Source of the DNA: Streptomyces natalensis ATCC 27448
GTDB lineage: Bacteria; Actinomycetota; Actinomycetes; Streptomycetales; Streptomycetaceae
Assembly (NCBI RefSeq): GCF_000935125.1
Contig: NZ_JRKI01000029.1
Span: 124,001 to 188,000 of the forward strand
Direction of reading: 5' to 3'
DNA length: 64,000 nucleotides
Under the pieces are notes generated by a model, which was not told the DNA's origin, searched no databases, and was given only the letters and a program-made list of their open reading frames with translations. Below, piece by piece: positions 16,613 to 24,727 of this stretch; position 1 is the first letter of the stretch, and the number at the start of each line of letters is the position of its first letter. The position numbers were made by a program, and so were the translations under genes.

Positions 16613-17776
16613 ATGAGCACACGGCAGGAAACCGGCACGGCGACCGCGCACCGCGTGGTGATTCTGGGGGCGGGTTACGCGGGGATGGCCGCGGCCGTCC
16701 AGATCGCGGCCCGGGTGAAGCAGCGCGAGGGCGTGGAGGTGACCGTGGTGAACGCACAGGAGCGGTTCGCCGAGCGCATGCGGCTGCACATGACGGCGAC
16801 CGGGCAGCGGCTCGCCGAGCTGAGCATCCCGGAGCTGCTGGAGGGCACGGGCGCACGGTTCGTGCGCGGCTGGGTGACGACGGTGGACGCGGACGCGAGG
16901 ACCGCGCGGATCGACGACGAGCGGGTCCTGGACTACGACACGCTGGTGTACGGGCTGGGCAGTGTGGCCGACACCGCGGCGGTGCCGGGGGTCGAGGACC
17001 ACGCGTACGCCCTGAGCAGCGCCCAGGACGCCGAGTTGCTGGCCGATCGGCTGGCGCGGCTCGGCGGCGGCACGGTGCTGGTCGCGGGCAACGGGTTGAC
17101 CGGCATCGAGTCCGCCGCGGAGATCGCCGAGCGGCACCCGGAATTGAACGTCGTACTGCTGGGCCGGACCGAGCCCGGTGCGGCCATGAACCCGAAGGCC
17201 AAGGCGTATGTGCGCGCCGCGCTCGACCGGCTGGGCGTTCAGGTGCGCGCCGGCGTCGAGGTGGTGAAGGTGCTGCCCGGCGCGGTGGAGCTGGCGGGCG
17301 GGGAGAGCGTCACTGCCGACGCGGTCCTGTGGACGAGCGGCACGCGCATCTCGCCGCTGGCGGCCGCCGCGGGGCTGGCCGTCGACGCGCACGGACGCAT
17401 CCTCACCGACGCCGCGCTGCGGTCGGTGTCCCACCCCGAGGTGTACGCGATCGGCGACGCGGCCGCGATCCGCCAGGGCTACGGCGTCATGCACGGCACC
17501 TGCCAGGGCGGCATGCCCAGCGGGGTGCATGCCGCCCTGTCGATCGATCGGGTGCTCAAGGGCAAGCAGCCCAAGCCGTTCCGCTTCGGCTACTACCACA
17601 CGCCGGTGAGCCTGGGACGGGGCGACGCAGTCGTGCAGTTCACCCGCCCCGACGACAGCCCGCGCCGGATCTGCCTGACCGGCCGCATGGCCGTACGGTA
17701 CAAGGAGACGGTGACCGCCTCCCCCTGGCCGACGTACGGCCGTACGTCCACGTTGCCCGCTGTTCCAGGCGGGTGA
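16613..17776 (+). CDS. NDH-2-like pyridine nucleotide-disulfide oxidoreductase, C-terminus altered
   Basis: 387 residues from the ATG after GAGGAGGA. The first Rossmann motif 'VVILGAGYAGMAAA' binds FAD, a second 'VLVAGNGLTGIESAAEIAE' binds NAD(P)H, and the FAD-closing 'VYAIGDAAAI' is present. This architecture is typical of type II NADH dehydrogenases and related quinone or carotenoid-like reductases of actinobacteria. After 'TASPWPTYGR' the sequence turns into the antisense of a transposon relic and stops, so the natural last ~10-20 residues seem to have been replaced. The catalytic domains are intact. Confidence 0.8.
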   Translation: MSTRQETGTATAHRVVILGAGYAGMAAAVQIAARVKQREGVEVTVVNAQERFAERMRLHMTATGQRLAELSIPELLEGTGARFVRGWVTTVDADARTARIDDERVLDYDTLVYGLGSVADTAAVPGVEDHAYALSSAQDAELLADRLARLGGGTVLVAGNGLTGIESAAEIAERHPELNVVLLGRTEPGAAMNPKAKAYVRAALDRLGVQVRAGVEVVKVLPGAVELAGGESVTADAVLWTSGTRISPLAAAAGLAVDAHGRILTDAALRSVSHPEVYAIGDAAAIRQGYGVMHGTCQGGMPSGVHAALSIDRVLKGKQPKPFRFGYYHTPVSLGRGDAVVQFTRPDDSPRRICLTGRMAVRYKETVTASPWPTYGRTSTLPAVPGG

Positions 17777-17955
17777 TCTGGTGTTGGAGTTCGTCGACGG
17801 CGGCGGGGGCACCCAGGCCGAACTCTCGCCAGACCTGCTCCCCCAGCTGGGTCTTGCCCGGATCGTGGTCGCCCCGCGGCTTGCGCCACGGGGCGAGCGC
17901 GGCCGATATTGCCGTATCCAGATCGATCTGACAGATCGTCTGCACCAGCAATATC
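17760..17955 (-). pseudogene. Transposase relic (IS1380-like N-terminus) fused to another fragment
   Basis: The minus frame 'LLVQTICQIDLDTAISAALA' followed by 'PWRKPRGDHDPGKT' resembles the N-terminus of IS1380-family transposases ('LLV.T....GLD..LS.ALAPWRKP...HDPGK'). It then continues into 'QLGEQVWREFGLGAPAAVDE', a different sequence, with no stop between. It overlaps the 3' end of the flavoprotein gene and probably explains that gene's odd C-terminus. Nothing else is seen up to the secY stop except a 9-bp tandem duplication (GACCTCAGT, 18073-18090). Confidence 0.4.
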
Positions 17956-18234
17956 GCCCCGGCCTGGGAGACACCCCACGAACATCGTCCTCGACGCGCA
18001 CACGCGGGTAGGGCCCTAGACGCTTCTTCACCTGAGAAGTGCTCCAAATGCTCCATTCCCCGCAGCCAACGGGACCTCAGTGACCTCAGTAAGCCCTACT
18101 GTTACAGGGAAGGAGCACCTTCCGTATTTCTGATCAAGGCTCGGACAGCTCACCTGCGAAAGAGCGAGGTTGGGTCAGAATTCCACGATTGCTCGACCTG
18201 GCCACGGCGGCCGTCGTAGCCAGGACAATGTGCG

Positions 18235-19545
18235 TCAGCGCAGAAATCCCTCGTAATTGCGCTGCTGGAGCTGACTCTCGATCTGCTTCACGGTCTCCAA
18301 TCCGACGCTCACGATGATGAGGATGCTCGTGCCGCCGAACGGGAAATTGCTGCCGTTGAACAGCACCAGTGCCGCTGTGGGCACAAGGGCGATCAGCCCC
18401 AGGTAGAGGGCTCCCGGCCAGGTGATCCGGTTGAGCACGTAGCCCAGGTAGTCAGCCGTTGGTCGGCCGGCTCGGATACCGGGGATGAACCCGCCGTGCT
18501 TCTTCATGTTGTCGGCAATTTCTTTGGGGGTGAAAGAGATGGCGACGTAGAAGAACGCGAAGAAAACGATCAGCAGGAAGTAAAGTATCAGATGGATCGG
18601 TTGGTCACCTCTGGCGAGATTGGTGGCGATCCACCGGGACCATCCTGACGATGAGTTACCGCCGAGATCAATCAGACTGGGGATGGAGAGCAGTGACGAG
18701 GCGAAGATGACGGGAACTACACCCGCCTGGTTCACCTTCAGCGGGATGTAGGTCGAAGTGCCGCCGTAGGAACGGCGGCCGATCATTCGTTTTGCGTACT
18801 GGACCGGGATCCGGCGCTGCGCCTGCTCGACGAAGACCACGAGGCACACCATGCAGAGGCCGACCGTGATCACGATGGCGAACTCGCCCCAGCCGTCCAG
18901 GATTTTTCCCGACTTCTTGATCCCCCACAGGTTGGCCGGGAAGCCGGCGGCGAGCGAGGTGAACATCAGGATTGACATGCCGTTGCCGATGCCGCGGTCG
19001 GTGATGAGCTCTCCGAGCCACATCACTACGGCGGTGCCGGCGGTCATGGTGATGACCATGACGGAGGTCCGGAAGATCGAAGTGTCCGGGATGATCTGGG
19101 TGCGAACCTGGCAGGTGGAAAAGAGCCCACCGCTTTGGACTTTGGCCACCAAGGCGGCGCCCTGGAGCACCGCCAGGCCCAGCGTCAGGTACCGGGTGTA
19201 CTGGGTGATCTTCGCAGTGCCCGCCTGGCCCTCCTTCTTCAGCGCCTCCAGGCGCGGAATGACCACCGTCAGCAGTTGAAGGATGATGCTCGCCGTGATG
19301 TACGGCGTGATCCCCAGGGCGAAGATGGTGAGCTGCAGTAGCGCACCACCGCTGAACGTGTTGATCAGGCCGAAGAGGCCGCCGTTGCCGACCCCCTCCT
19401 TGATGCACTGCGTAACGCTTCGATAATCCACCCCGGGGACCGGGACGTTCTGCCCCAACCGATAGATGAGCAAGATTCCCAGTGTGAAGAGTATCTTCTT
19501 ACGAAGGCCGGGCGCTTTAAAAATTCTGAGGACAGCGTTAGACAT
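18235..19545 (-). CDS. secY: Stand-alone second SecY (protein translocation channel)
   Basis: 436 residues, full length for SecY with ten predicted membrane helices. It carries SecY blocks such as 'YRLGQNVPVPGVDYRSVTQC', 'FSGGALLQLTIFALGITPYI', 'TASIILQLLTVVIPRLEALK' and the C-terminal 'QIESQLQQRNYEGFLR'. SecY forms the channel of the SecYEG translocon. The canonical gene lies in the spc ribosomal-protein operon; here there are no ribosomal genes, adk or map, so this is a paralogue. It is recognisably diverged from the streptomycete housekeeping sequence in periplasmic loops, as far as I recall that sequence. An AAGGACG site lies upstream. It could be a specialised translocon or a target-protecting copy. 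Confidence 0.92.
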   Translation of the reverse strand: MSNAVLRIFKAPGLRKKILFTLGILLIYRLGQNVPVPGVDYRSVTQCIKEGVGNGGLFGLINTFSGGALLQLTIFALGITPYITASIILQLLTVVIPRLEALKKEGQAGTAKITQYTRYLTLGLAVLQGAALVAKVQSGGLFSTCQVRTQIIPDTSIFRTSVMVITMTAGTAVVMWLGELITDRGIGNGMSILMFTSLAAGFPANLWGIKKSGKILDGWGEFAIVITVGLCMVCLVVFVEQAQRRIPVQYAKRMIGRRSYGGTSTYIPLKVNQAGVVPVIFASSLLSIPSLIDLGGNSSSGWSRWIATNLARGDQPIHLILYFLLIVFFAFFYVAISFTPKEIADNMKKHGGFIPGIRAGRPTADYLGYVLNRITWPGALYLGLIALVPTAALVLFNGSNFPFGGTSILIIVSVGLETVKQIESQLQQRNYEGFLR

Positions 19546-19649
19546 TTTTCGAAATCGTCCTTATTCTCGCAAGCTGAAAGGGCATTTGCGCCGATTGCCG
19601 ACTGTCCTTGCCCGCCGAGTTGCTTCCATTCCGATGGCCGGAACACTCA

Positions 19650-19958
19650 TTACGGCAGCTCGCTGGATACGGTCATTCGGCGCCTGAAGTAACCGGTACC
19701 ACAGGGCGCATGGGTAAGAGTTAGGCCGAGGTCGAGGTCGAGCACGGCTGTCTCCGCGAACCGATCACCAGTTGATTCCGTCAATCTGGATGCGTCTCGA
19801 TATTCCAGTTGCAGGCAGCTGTCGTCGCTGGCCAAGAGCAGGTTTCTGAGTGCAGCCAAGACTGACGTGAAGTCATGGAGATCGTGGCGCTGGGCACGTC
19901 TTTGACGGCGGAACCGCATGGTGATCTCTTGGGTGGCGCCTTCGCCGGCGGCGACCAT
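19650..19958 (-). CDS. Hypothetical protein upstream of secY
   Basis: 102 residues from 'MVAAGEGATQEITMRFRRQR'; an earlier start at 20021 is possible. It has an Arg-rich N-terminus followed by a helical and a beta-like stretch ('TSVLAALRNLLLASDDSCLQ', 'AVLDLDLGLTLTHAPCG'). No domain recognised, no membrane segment. It lies ~100 bp upstream of secY on the same strand and could be co-transcribed, but this is weak. It could also be a remnant. Confidence 0.35.
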   Translation of the reverse strand: MVAAGEGATQEITMRFRRQRRAQRHDLHDFTSVLAALRNLLLASDDSCLQLEYRDASRLTESTGDRFAETAVLDLDLGLTLTHAPCGTGYFRRRMTVSSELP

Positions 19959-20067
19959 CTCAGTGACTGGTGGCCTGTGAATTAAACAGCTCTGCGCGGT
20001 TGCTGTGGGGCCAACAGGCACCGTGGCAGCGCCGTTGTTGTGATGTGGAGATTCTGGTGATCGTATT

Positions 20068-20224
20068 CCGTCGTGCCGTCATGCCGTCATGCCGTCAGAC
20101 AGTTGCTGCCGTAGGAGCCCAGCATGTAGATGTCGACGGGAAGTTGGTTCGGGTAGTGGCCTGACCCGCTGCGGCCCGGTGGCTTGGTCGCGGCGTGGGC
20201 AGTGGCCTGGTCGCGGCGTGGGCA
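20068..20224. repeat. Two short tandem repeats in an otherwise empty gap
   Basis: An 8-bp unit (GCCGTCAT-like) repeats about three times at 20068-20098. A 23-bp unit with core TGGTCGCGGCGTGGGCA is duplicated in tandem at 20179-20201 and 20202-20224 with one mismatch. The surrounding 20022-20466 holds no supported gene. Confidence 0.6.
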
Positions 20225-20466
20225 ACCGACACAGCGGGTAGCGCGGGTATCACCGGTGGCTCGCAGGTCTGCAGGTAAGCGGCGAGTTTCGAAGCATGCT
20301 TACGGCACTCCCGTTCTCTCTCCTCCATCCCGGGCGCGCGCTGTCAGTTCGACGTCAGGCTGTTTCCGTCGGCGGGTCGATCCCGCTCCAAGGTCCCCGG
20401 TCCTTGGTCTCGGTATTCCTGCCATTACCGTCCACTCCTGCGCCATAGCCCGAACCTTGGCCGGTG

Positions 20467-20862
20467 CTACTTGGTCGTTGAGGCGTGGGTCGGGATCGGG
20501 GCTGGCGCGATCGTGCAGGTGCGGGTGGGGATCGGGACCTGCACGGTCGTTGAGCTGTGGGCCGGAATGGGGACCGGCACGGCCGTACAGGTGTGGGTCG
20601 GGATGGGGACCGGCACGGTCGTGGAGGTGGGTTGGTGATGAGGAACGGTGGGCCCGCCCTGAGCGAAAGCGCTCGGCAGGACTTCCAGCCCGACTCCGAG
20701 CCCGGCGATCGTCAGCGCCGAGCCGGTGGCCATCCAGACCGTCCGAGCACGTCGACGGGCACGGACCCCGGCTTGCAGCCGCTGCCGGTGCTGGTCCTCA
20801 AAGGGGGTGTTTGCCTGGGTATCGCGCATCATCCGCGCGAGTTCGTGTTCGAAGTCTTCCAT
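20467..20862 (-). CDS. Membrane partner of a SigE-type sigma factor, with Pro-Ile-Pro repeats
   Basis: 131 residues from the ATG at 20862, chosen because AAGGAG lies 7 nt upstream; a GTG at 20877 overlapping the sigma stop is less likely. Residues ~1-45 are charged and cytoplasmic ('DFEHELARMMRDTQANTPFE'), one membrane helix follows ('VWMATGSALTIAGLGVGLEV'), and the outer part is about four copies of an 11-12-residue unit built on 'TTVPVPIPTHT'. Its position directly behind a sigma gene is that of anti-sigma or anti-sigma-like partners in Streptomyces. No zinc-binding HxxxCxxC motif is present, so it is not a ZAS-type anti-sigma. Confidence 0.6.
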   Translation of the reverse strand: MEDFEHELARMMRDTQANTPFEDQHRQRLQAGVRARRRARTVWMATGSALTIAGLGVGLEVLPSAFAQGGPTVPHHQPTSTTVPVPIPTHTCTAVPVPIPAHSSTTVQVPIPTRTCTIAPAPIPTHASTTK

Positions 20863-20873
20863 GATGTCTCCTT

Positions 20874-21389
20874 TCACTTCACCGGCTCGATGGCGTCACC
20901 CAGGAGCTGCCGCAACCGCGTCACGCCCCGTGACGTAAGGGATCGGACGGTGCCCACCGGACACCCCAGCGCCTCGGCAACCTGCACCTCGGACAGGTCC
21001 TGGTAATAGCGCAGCACCACCGCGGCGCGCTGACGCACCGGCAACAATGCCAAGGCGGCCTCCAACCGAGTCCGGTCCTCCACGGCATCGGCCACATCGC
21101 CGGCGTCGGGAAGCTCCGGCAACCGTTCCACCGGACGCTCGCCCCACCAGCGACGTCGCGCCGAGCGAGCCGCCGCACGTGCCAGCACCCGGCGCACATA
21201 CGCCTCCGGCGCCTGCTCGGCCACCCTCGGCCACGCAAACCACAGCTTGACCAGCGCCTCCTGCAGCAGATCCTCGGCCCGATGCCGATCTCCACCCGTG
21301 AGCAGATGCGCCAGGTGAAGCAGTGCCGACCAACGAGCCGCGACGAACCGGTCGAACGCATCGGCCCGCAACTGCCCCATCAACGCCAT
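20874..21389 (-). CDS. SigE-family ECF RNA polymerase sigma factor
   Basis: 171 residues, normal for the actinobacterial SigE-like group. Region 2 is 'DAFDRFVAARWSALLHLAHL', then 'LTGGDRHRAEDLLQEALVKL', which contacts the -10 element. Region 4 is 'LPVRQRAAVVLRYYQDLSEV', then a 'QVAEALGCPVGTVRSLTSRG' helix-turn-helix for the -35 element. No extra C-terminal domain. The next gene, 11 nt beyond its stop, encodes a single-pass membrane protein that probably controls it. Target promoters are unknown. Confidence 0.88.
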   Translation of the reverse strand: MALMGQLRADAFDRFVAARWSALLHLAHLLTGGDRHRAEDLLQEALVKLWFAWPRVAEQAPEAYVRRVLARAAARSARRRWWGERPVERLPELPDAGDVADAVEDRTRLEAALALLPVRQRAAVVLRYYQDLSEVQVAEALGCPVGTVRSLTSRGVTRLRQLLGDAIEPVK

Positions 21390-21629
21390 CCCTCGCCTCG
21401 ATCACTCGCCTACACCCCTACAAAGGCACTGACCCACGTCCCGCTATGCAGTTCCCGAGCGTGAGCTGCCTCACATGCCCACCTCAGCCCCGTGCGTAAG
21501 CTCCCACACCGAAGCGCACATGCCGTGGGCGTTCATCACCATGTCCCGCTGCCTGTCCCGACCCCACCGGCAGACGACCCAGCTTCGAGAGCCTGGCAAT
21601 CAGAGGCGCCACTGACCTTGAATGACTGG

Positions 21630-21700
21630 AGTTACGGCGATTCGAGTACGAAGCCGATCTGAGCGATGAAGCCTGGTCCGTCAGCGACGGACCAGGAACC
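21630..21700 (+). pseudogene. Possible IS5 transposase N-terminal scrap
   Basis: The frame 'RFEYEADLSDEAWS' matches the beginning of IS5-type transposases ('YEADLTDEQW..I.PLLP') for about 14 codons only. Support is thin. The rest of 21390-21766 shows no gene. Confidence 0.25.
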
Positions 21701-21766
21701 CGGCCGATTACCGCTGGACGACGTGCGTGTCCGCAGGGGTCTTGTTCGTATCGGCGGCACACTCAA

Positions 21767-22132
21767 CTAGGGCCTGTCCGATGCGTCGGCCGGGCGGTCC
21801 GCCGTGACCAGCCACGATGTGCTGCGCAGCCGGACCGTGCCGTCCGTCGCCTCGTGGTCGTGCAGATGGTCCGTCAGGGTGCGGCGGGCGAGGACCCGTG
21901 CAGTCGGGTCGGCCTGCTCTATCAGGTGGCGACCGGGTCCCGTTCCCAGCAGGAACTCCGCCGCATCCTCGGCTCCGTGCCCCCATGCCCCGTACGCCTG
22001 CGCCTGCGCCTGCGCTTGGTTGACGGTGATGCCGGTGAATCCAGCCGCGGTGAGGACGTCGCGGATGCGGTCCGGCGCGGCCAGGGAGAACATGCCCTCC
22101 GCCCGGCCGGCAAGACGAACTCGCAGCCGCAC
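21767..22132 (-). pseudogene. C-terminal fragment of a SAM-dependent methyltransferase
   Basis: 121 codons matching the distal half of a class I methyltransferase: 'MFSLAAPDRIRDVLTAAGFT' followed by a 'GITVNQAQAQAQAYG' strand, then 'FLLGTGPGRHLIEQADPTAR' and a final 'VRLRSTSWLVTA'. The SAM-binding N-terminal half with the glycine-rich motif is absent. A Gln-Ala run (AQAQAQA) sits where relatives have a short loop. Not expected to be active. Confidence 0.6.
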
Positions 22133-22180
22133 TGAGGCACAACGCCCGGGACGCCCGCCGACCGTTCACCCTGCTCGGCC

Positions 22181-22396
22181 TCACATGATCACGATCTGCA
22201 CATCACGAAACTCCGCCGAAACCCTGAGGAGATGCTCACGCGCACCATCAGGATCCGACGCACAGTTATGCAACAGTAAGCTGCACCCGATTATCCCAGC
22301 CTCATCCGCAACATTGGATTTTTCTCTTGCGGCACTACTCGGCCAACTGTAGCCTGCGGTACGCAAAGTTAAGGGCACGCCAAGTGGCATACCCAT
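22181..22396 (-). CDS. Doubtful small ORF
   Basis: 71 codons, ending '...HLLRVSAEFRDVQIVIM'. The C-terminal half has protein-like composition, and base composition is lower in GC than the neighbours. There is no recognised family and no clear ribosome binding site. It may be a small foreign gene or chance. Confidence 0.2.
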   Translation of the reverse strand: MGMPLGVPLTLRTAGYSWPSSAAREKSNVADEAGIIGCSLLLHNCASDPDGAREHLLRVSAEFRDVQIVIM

Positions 22397-23229
22397 CGCG
22401 TGGAACGGTCAAGTCTCAGGCTGCTTCAAAATTGCTCTATGGCGTTCAGTGAAAAGCTGCCATGGGGCCTGCTAGCGGAAAGACTCTGCATCGCGCGCTT
22501 TCCGGGAAAACGGGGGGACGAAGGGATGCATTCCCTATTAACGAGAATATGGGAATGGTGTCGACTCGGGCACCTGATTCAGAGTGTCATCGCAAGCCTG
22601 ACGGCGTTGTCGTGCGTCACTCTCCTCGCCGCCGCGTCCCGAGGGCGAAAACATGAGTCCGAGATGATCGGTTCGCCTGCCCTGCCCGGCAGGCGTGTGA
22701 CACCGCCGGAGTCCCGCGGGGCTGCGCGTCGCCTGGGAAGTCGTGTACGGGCATGGGTTCTGATGAGCATTCAGGTCACTGCAACTCGCCCGGTCAAAGG
22801 GAGTCCCGTGACTGCCCGCGCACCCTCCTGACCATGCCACGCACGTGGCTCACGAGATGCCTGCCCGCCGTGCGGTCGCCAGGGTGCGGGCGATGGGCGG
22901 GTCGCGCCCAGGTCGACCGAGTAGACCGGAACGCGCCCACGGCCCACTCGGCGATCTCGATGGTTCCCGCGCATCGCTGGTGACGCGGCAGTGGTCTTCG
23001 CGTCAGGTGCCACCAGCAGCTGTACCAACTCGCAGCCTGACATCATCGAAATCCCTATGAACAACCTGCACCCTCTTCCGCCGTCCATCCGGTTTGCTCG
23101 CCCCGGAATCCCACGCACCCCGTGGGGGCAACTCATGGACACTCTCGGTTCCAAGCCTTTCGATCCACGCGATCAGGGCGCCAACCGAATCCGATAGTTC
23201 CGCTCGAAAGACATCGGGGGAATTCAGCA
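22397..23229. promoter_or_regulatory. Long low-GC leader region upstream of the nine-gene operon
   Basis: About 830 bp without a supported gene. The part 22280-22600 is visibly AT-richer than the surroundings, the composition expected of promoter or horizontally acquired DNA. It is the only space available for the operon promoter. Short frames here (e.g. 22400-22831 plus, 22771-23154 minus) lack family resemblance. No specific operator or sigma site is convincing. Confidence 0.35.
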
Positions 23230-24651
23230 ATGCCAGAATCCACCAACACGCCCGCACGCACGAACCGGCCGGCCGACACTTCCCGAGCGCGGGCGAACAT
23301 CCAGATCTCCTTTGCTCCGGGAGCGGTAGATCTGCCGTCGCTCGTGCCGATCATGTACACCTTCATGTTCCGGAACATCGCCAGTGACGGCTTCGTCTTC
23401 AGCGATCCGCAGTCGCCGGGCGACATTTCCCGGAACTCGAAGCCGGGGTGCATCATCGCCGCCCCGTCCTTCCCGGCCGACACCCCCGGCATCGACGAGG
23501 ACTACGTCTTCAACTGGGTGCGCGACGGGGCCATCACGGCCATGGAGGTGGTCAAGGCCGACATGCCCACCCGCCCGGGCGGGACGGTGCAGACGCTCAA
23601 CGATTACGTGCAGTTCGCCGACCTCTGCCACTCCAACGCCCAGCCGCCGTTGACCAAGGGGCACGCCTGCTTCAACATCGCCGGCGACGCCCGCCCGTGG
23701 ACCGAGCAGAACGACGGTCCGGCCTTGCAGACGATCACCATCCTGGCCGCCTACGACCAGCTCGACGTCGGCACCCAGAAGCGTGCAGTCGACCTGGTGA
23801 ACTCGAACGTGGCTTACCTCCTCGGCGTCTACCAGGGCCCCACCACGAACCTGTGGGAGGAACACAGCGGGTACAGCTTCTTCGCCCGCTCCGCCCAGCT
23901 GCGCTGCTTCGAGGAGATCCAGGCCTCGACCATCGTCGGCATCGACAAGCCGACCGGACTGCGGCCCGCCATCAAGTGGCTGCGCAAGGCCCTTGAGGGC
24001 CACTGGGACGGGAGCACGTACGTGAGCATGCTGGCCGACCCCGGTGACGGGGCTCAGCCATCGCCCCAGAATCCGGTCGTCAGCGGTTACGACCCGAACA
24101 TCGACATCGTCCAGTCGGCCGTCTACGGCGCGGTTCCCGTCACCGACACCAAGCTGCTGGCCACAGCGGCCCAACTGCGCTCGCAGTGGGAGGAGGGCGG
24201 CATCGCCTTCTACCCGATCAACAAGGCCGACAAGGAAGCGTTCGGTATCGGGCCGCTGTTCGGCCGCTACCCGGGCGACGTCTACAACGGTGACACCGCG
24301 CACCCGGAACTCGGCGGCCACCCCTGGGCCCTCTCCACGTGCAACGTCGCTGAGCTGCACTACAAGCTGGCTGCCACGATCAAGTCGAGCGGCAAGGTGC
24401 CCATGGACGACCTGTCCGCACCCTTCTTCGCCCAGTCCGGCATCGACGCGTCGACGGCCCCGGCGGCAGCCGCCGCCGCTCTGGTGGCGACCGGTGACGC
24501 CATGGTGCAGGCCGTCGTCTACCACAGTGACAACTTGGAGCTCTCCGAGCAGTTCGACGGCGCCACCGGCTTCGAGCGCAGTGTGCACAACCTGACGTGG
24601 AGCTATGCCGCCTACCTGTCCGCCATGCGGGCCCGGGCCGAGGCCGTGTGA
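23230..24651 (+). CDS. Glycoside hydrolase family 15 (glucoamylase-type) enzyme
   Basis: 473 residues from 'MPESTNTPARTNRPADTSRA', after a GGGGGAA site. GH15 enzymes invert alpha-glucosides through an (alpha/alpha)6 barrel. Both catalytic regions are present: the general acid in 'NLWEEHSGYSFFARSAQ' (Glu210/211) and the general base Glu440 in 'LELSEQFDGATGFERSVHN', followed by 'LTWSYAAYLSAMRAR'. The pattern is closer to fungal glucoamylases ('DLWEEVNGSSFF', 'SEQYDKSDG', 'DLTWSYAALL') than to bacterial two-domain glucodextranases. There is no signal peptide or starch-binding domain, so it acts inside the cell, probably on a small glycoside. First gene of a nine-gene operon. Confidence 0.85.
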   Translation: MPESTNTPARTNRPADTSRARANIQISFAPGAVDLPSLVPIMYTFMFRNIASDGFVFSDPQSPGDISRNSKPGCIIAAPSFPADTPGIDEDYVFNWVRDGAITAMEVVKADMPTRPGGTVQTLNDYVQFADLCHSNAQPPLTKGHACFNIAGDARPWTEQNDGPALQTITILAAYDQLDVGTQKRAVDLVNSNVAYLLGVYQGPTTNLWEEHSGYSFFARSAQLRCFEEIQASTIVGIDKPTGLRPAIKWLRKALEGHWDGSTYVSMLADPGDGAQPSPQNPVVSGYDPNIDIVQSAVYGAVPVTDTKLLATAAQLRSQWEEGGIAFYPINKADKEAFGIGPLFGRYPGDVYNGDTAHPELGGHPWALSTCNVAELHYKLAATIKSSGKVPMDDLSAPFFAQSGIDASTAPAAAAAALVATGDAMVQAVVYHSDNLELSEQFDGATGFERSVHNLTWSYAAYLSAMRARAEAV

Positions 24652-24727
24652 CCCATGGCCGACCGACTCGAATCGCCACCATCACACCGGCCCCGGCCGC
24701 GCCCGGCAGCGGAGGAGTGACTGCCCC

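Noticed and set aside
16397..18031. 544-codon open frame on the minus strand
   Set aside because: It is the complement of the NDH-2-like flavoprotein gene, whose FAD and NAD motifs are clear on the plus strand.
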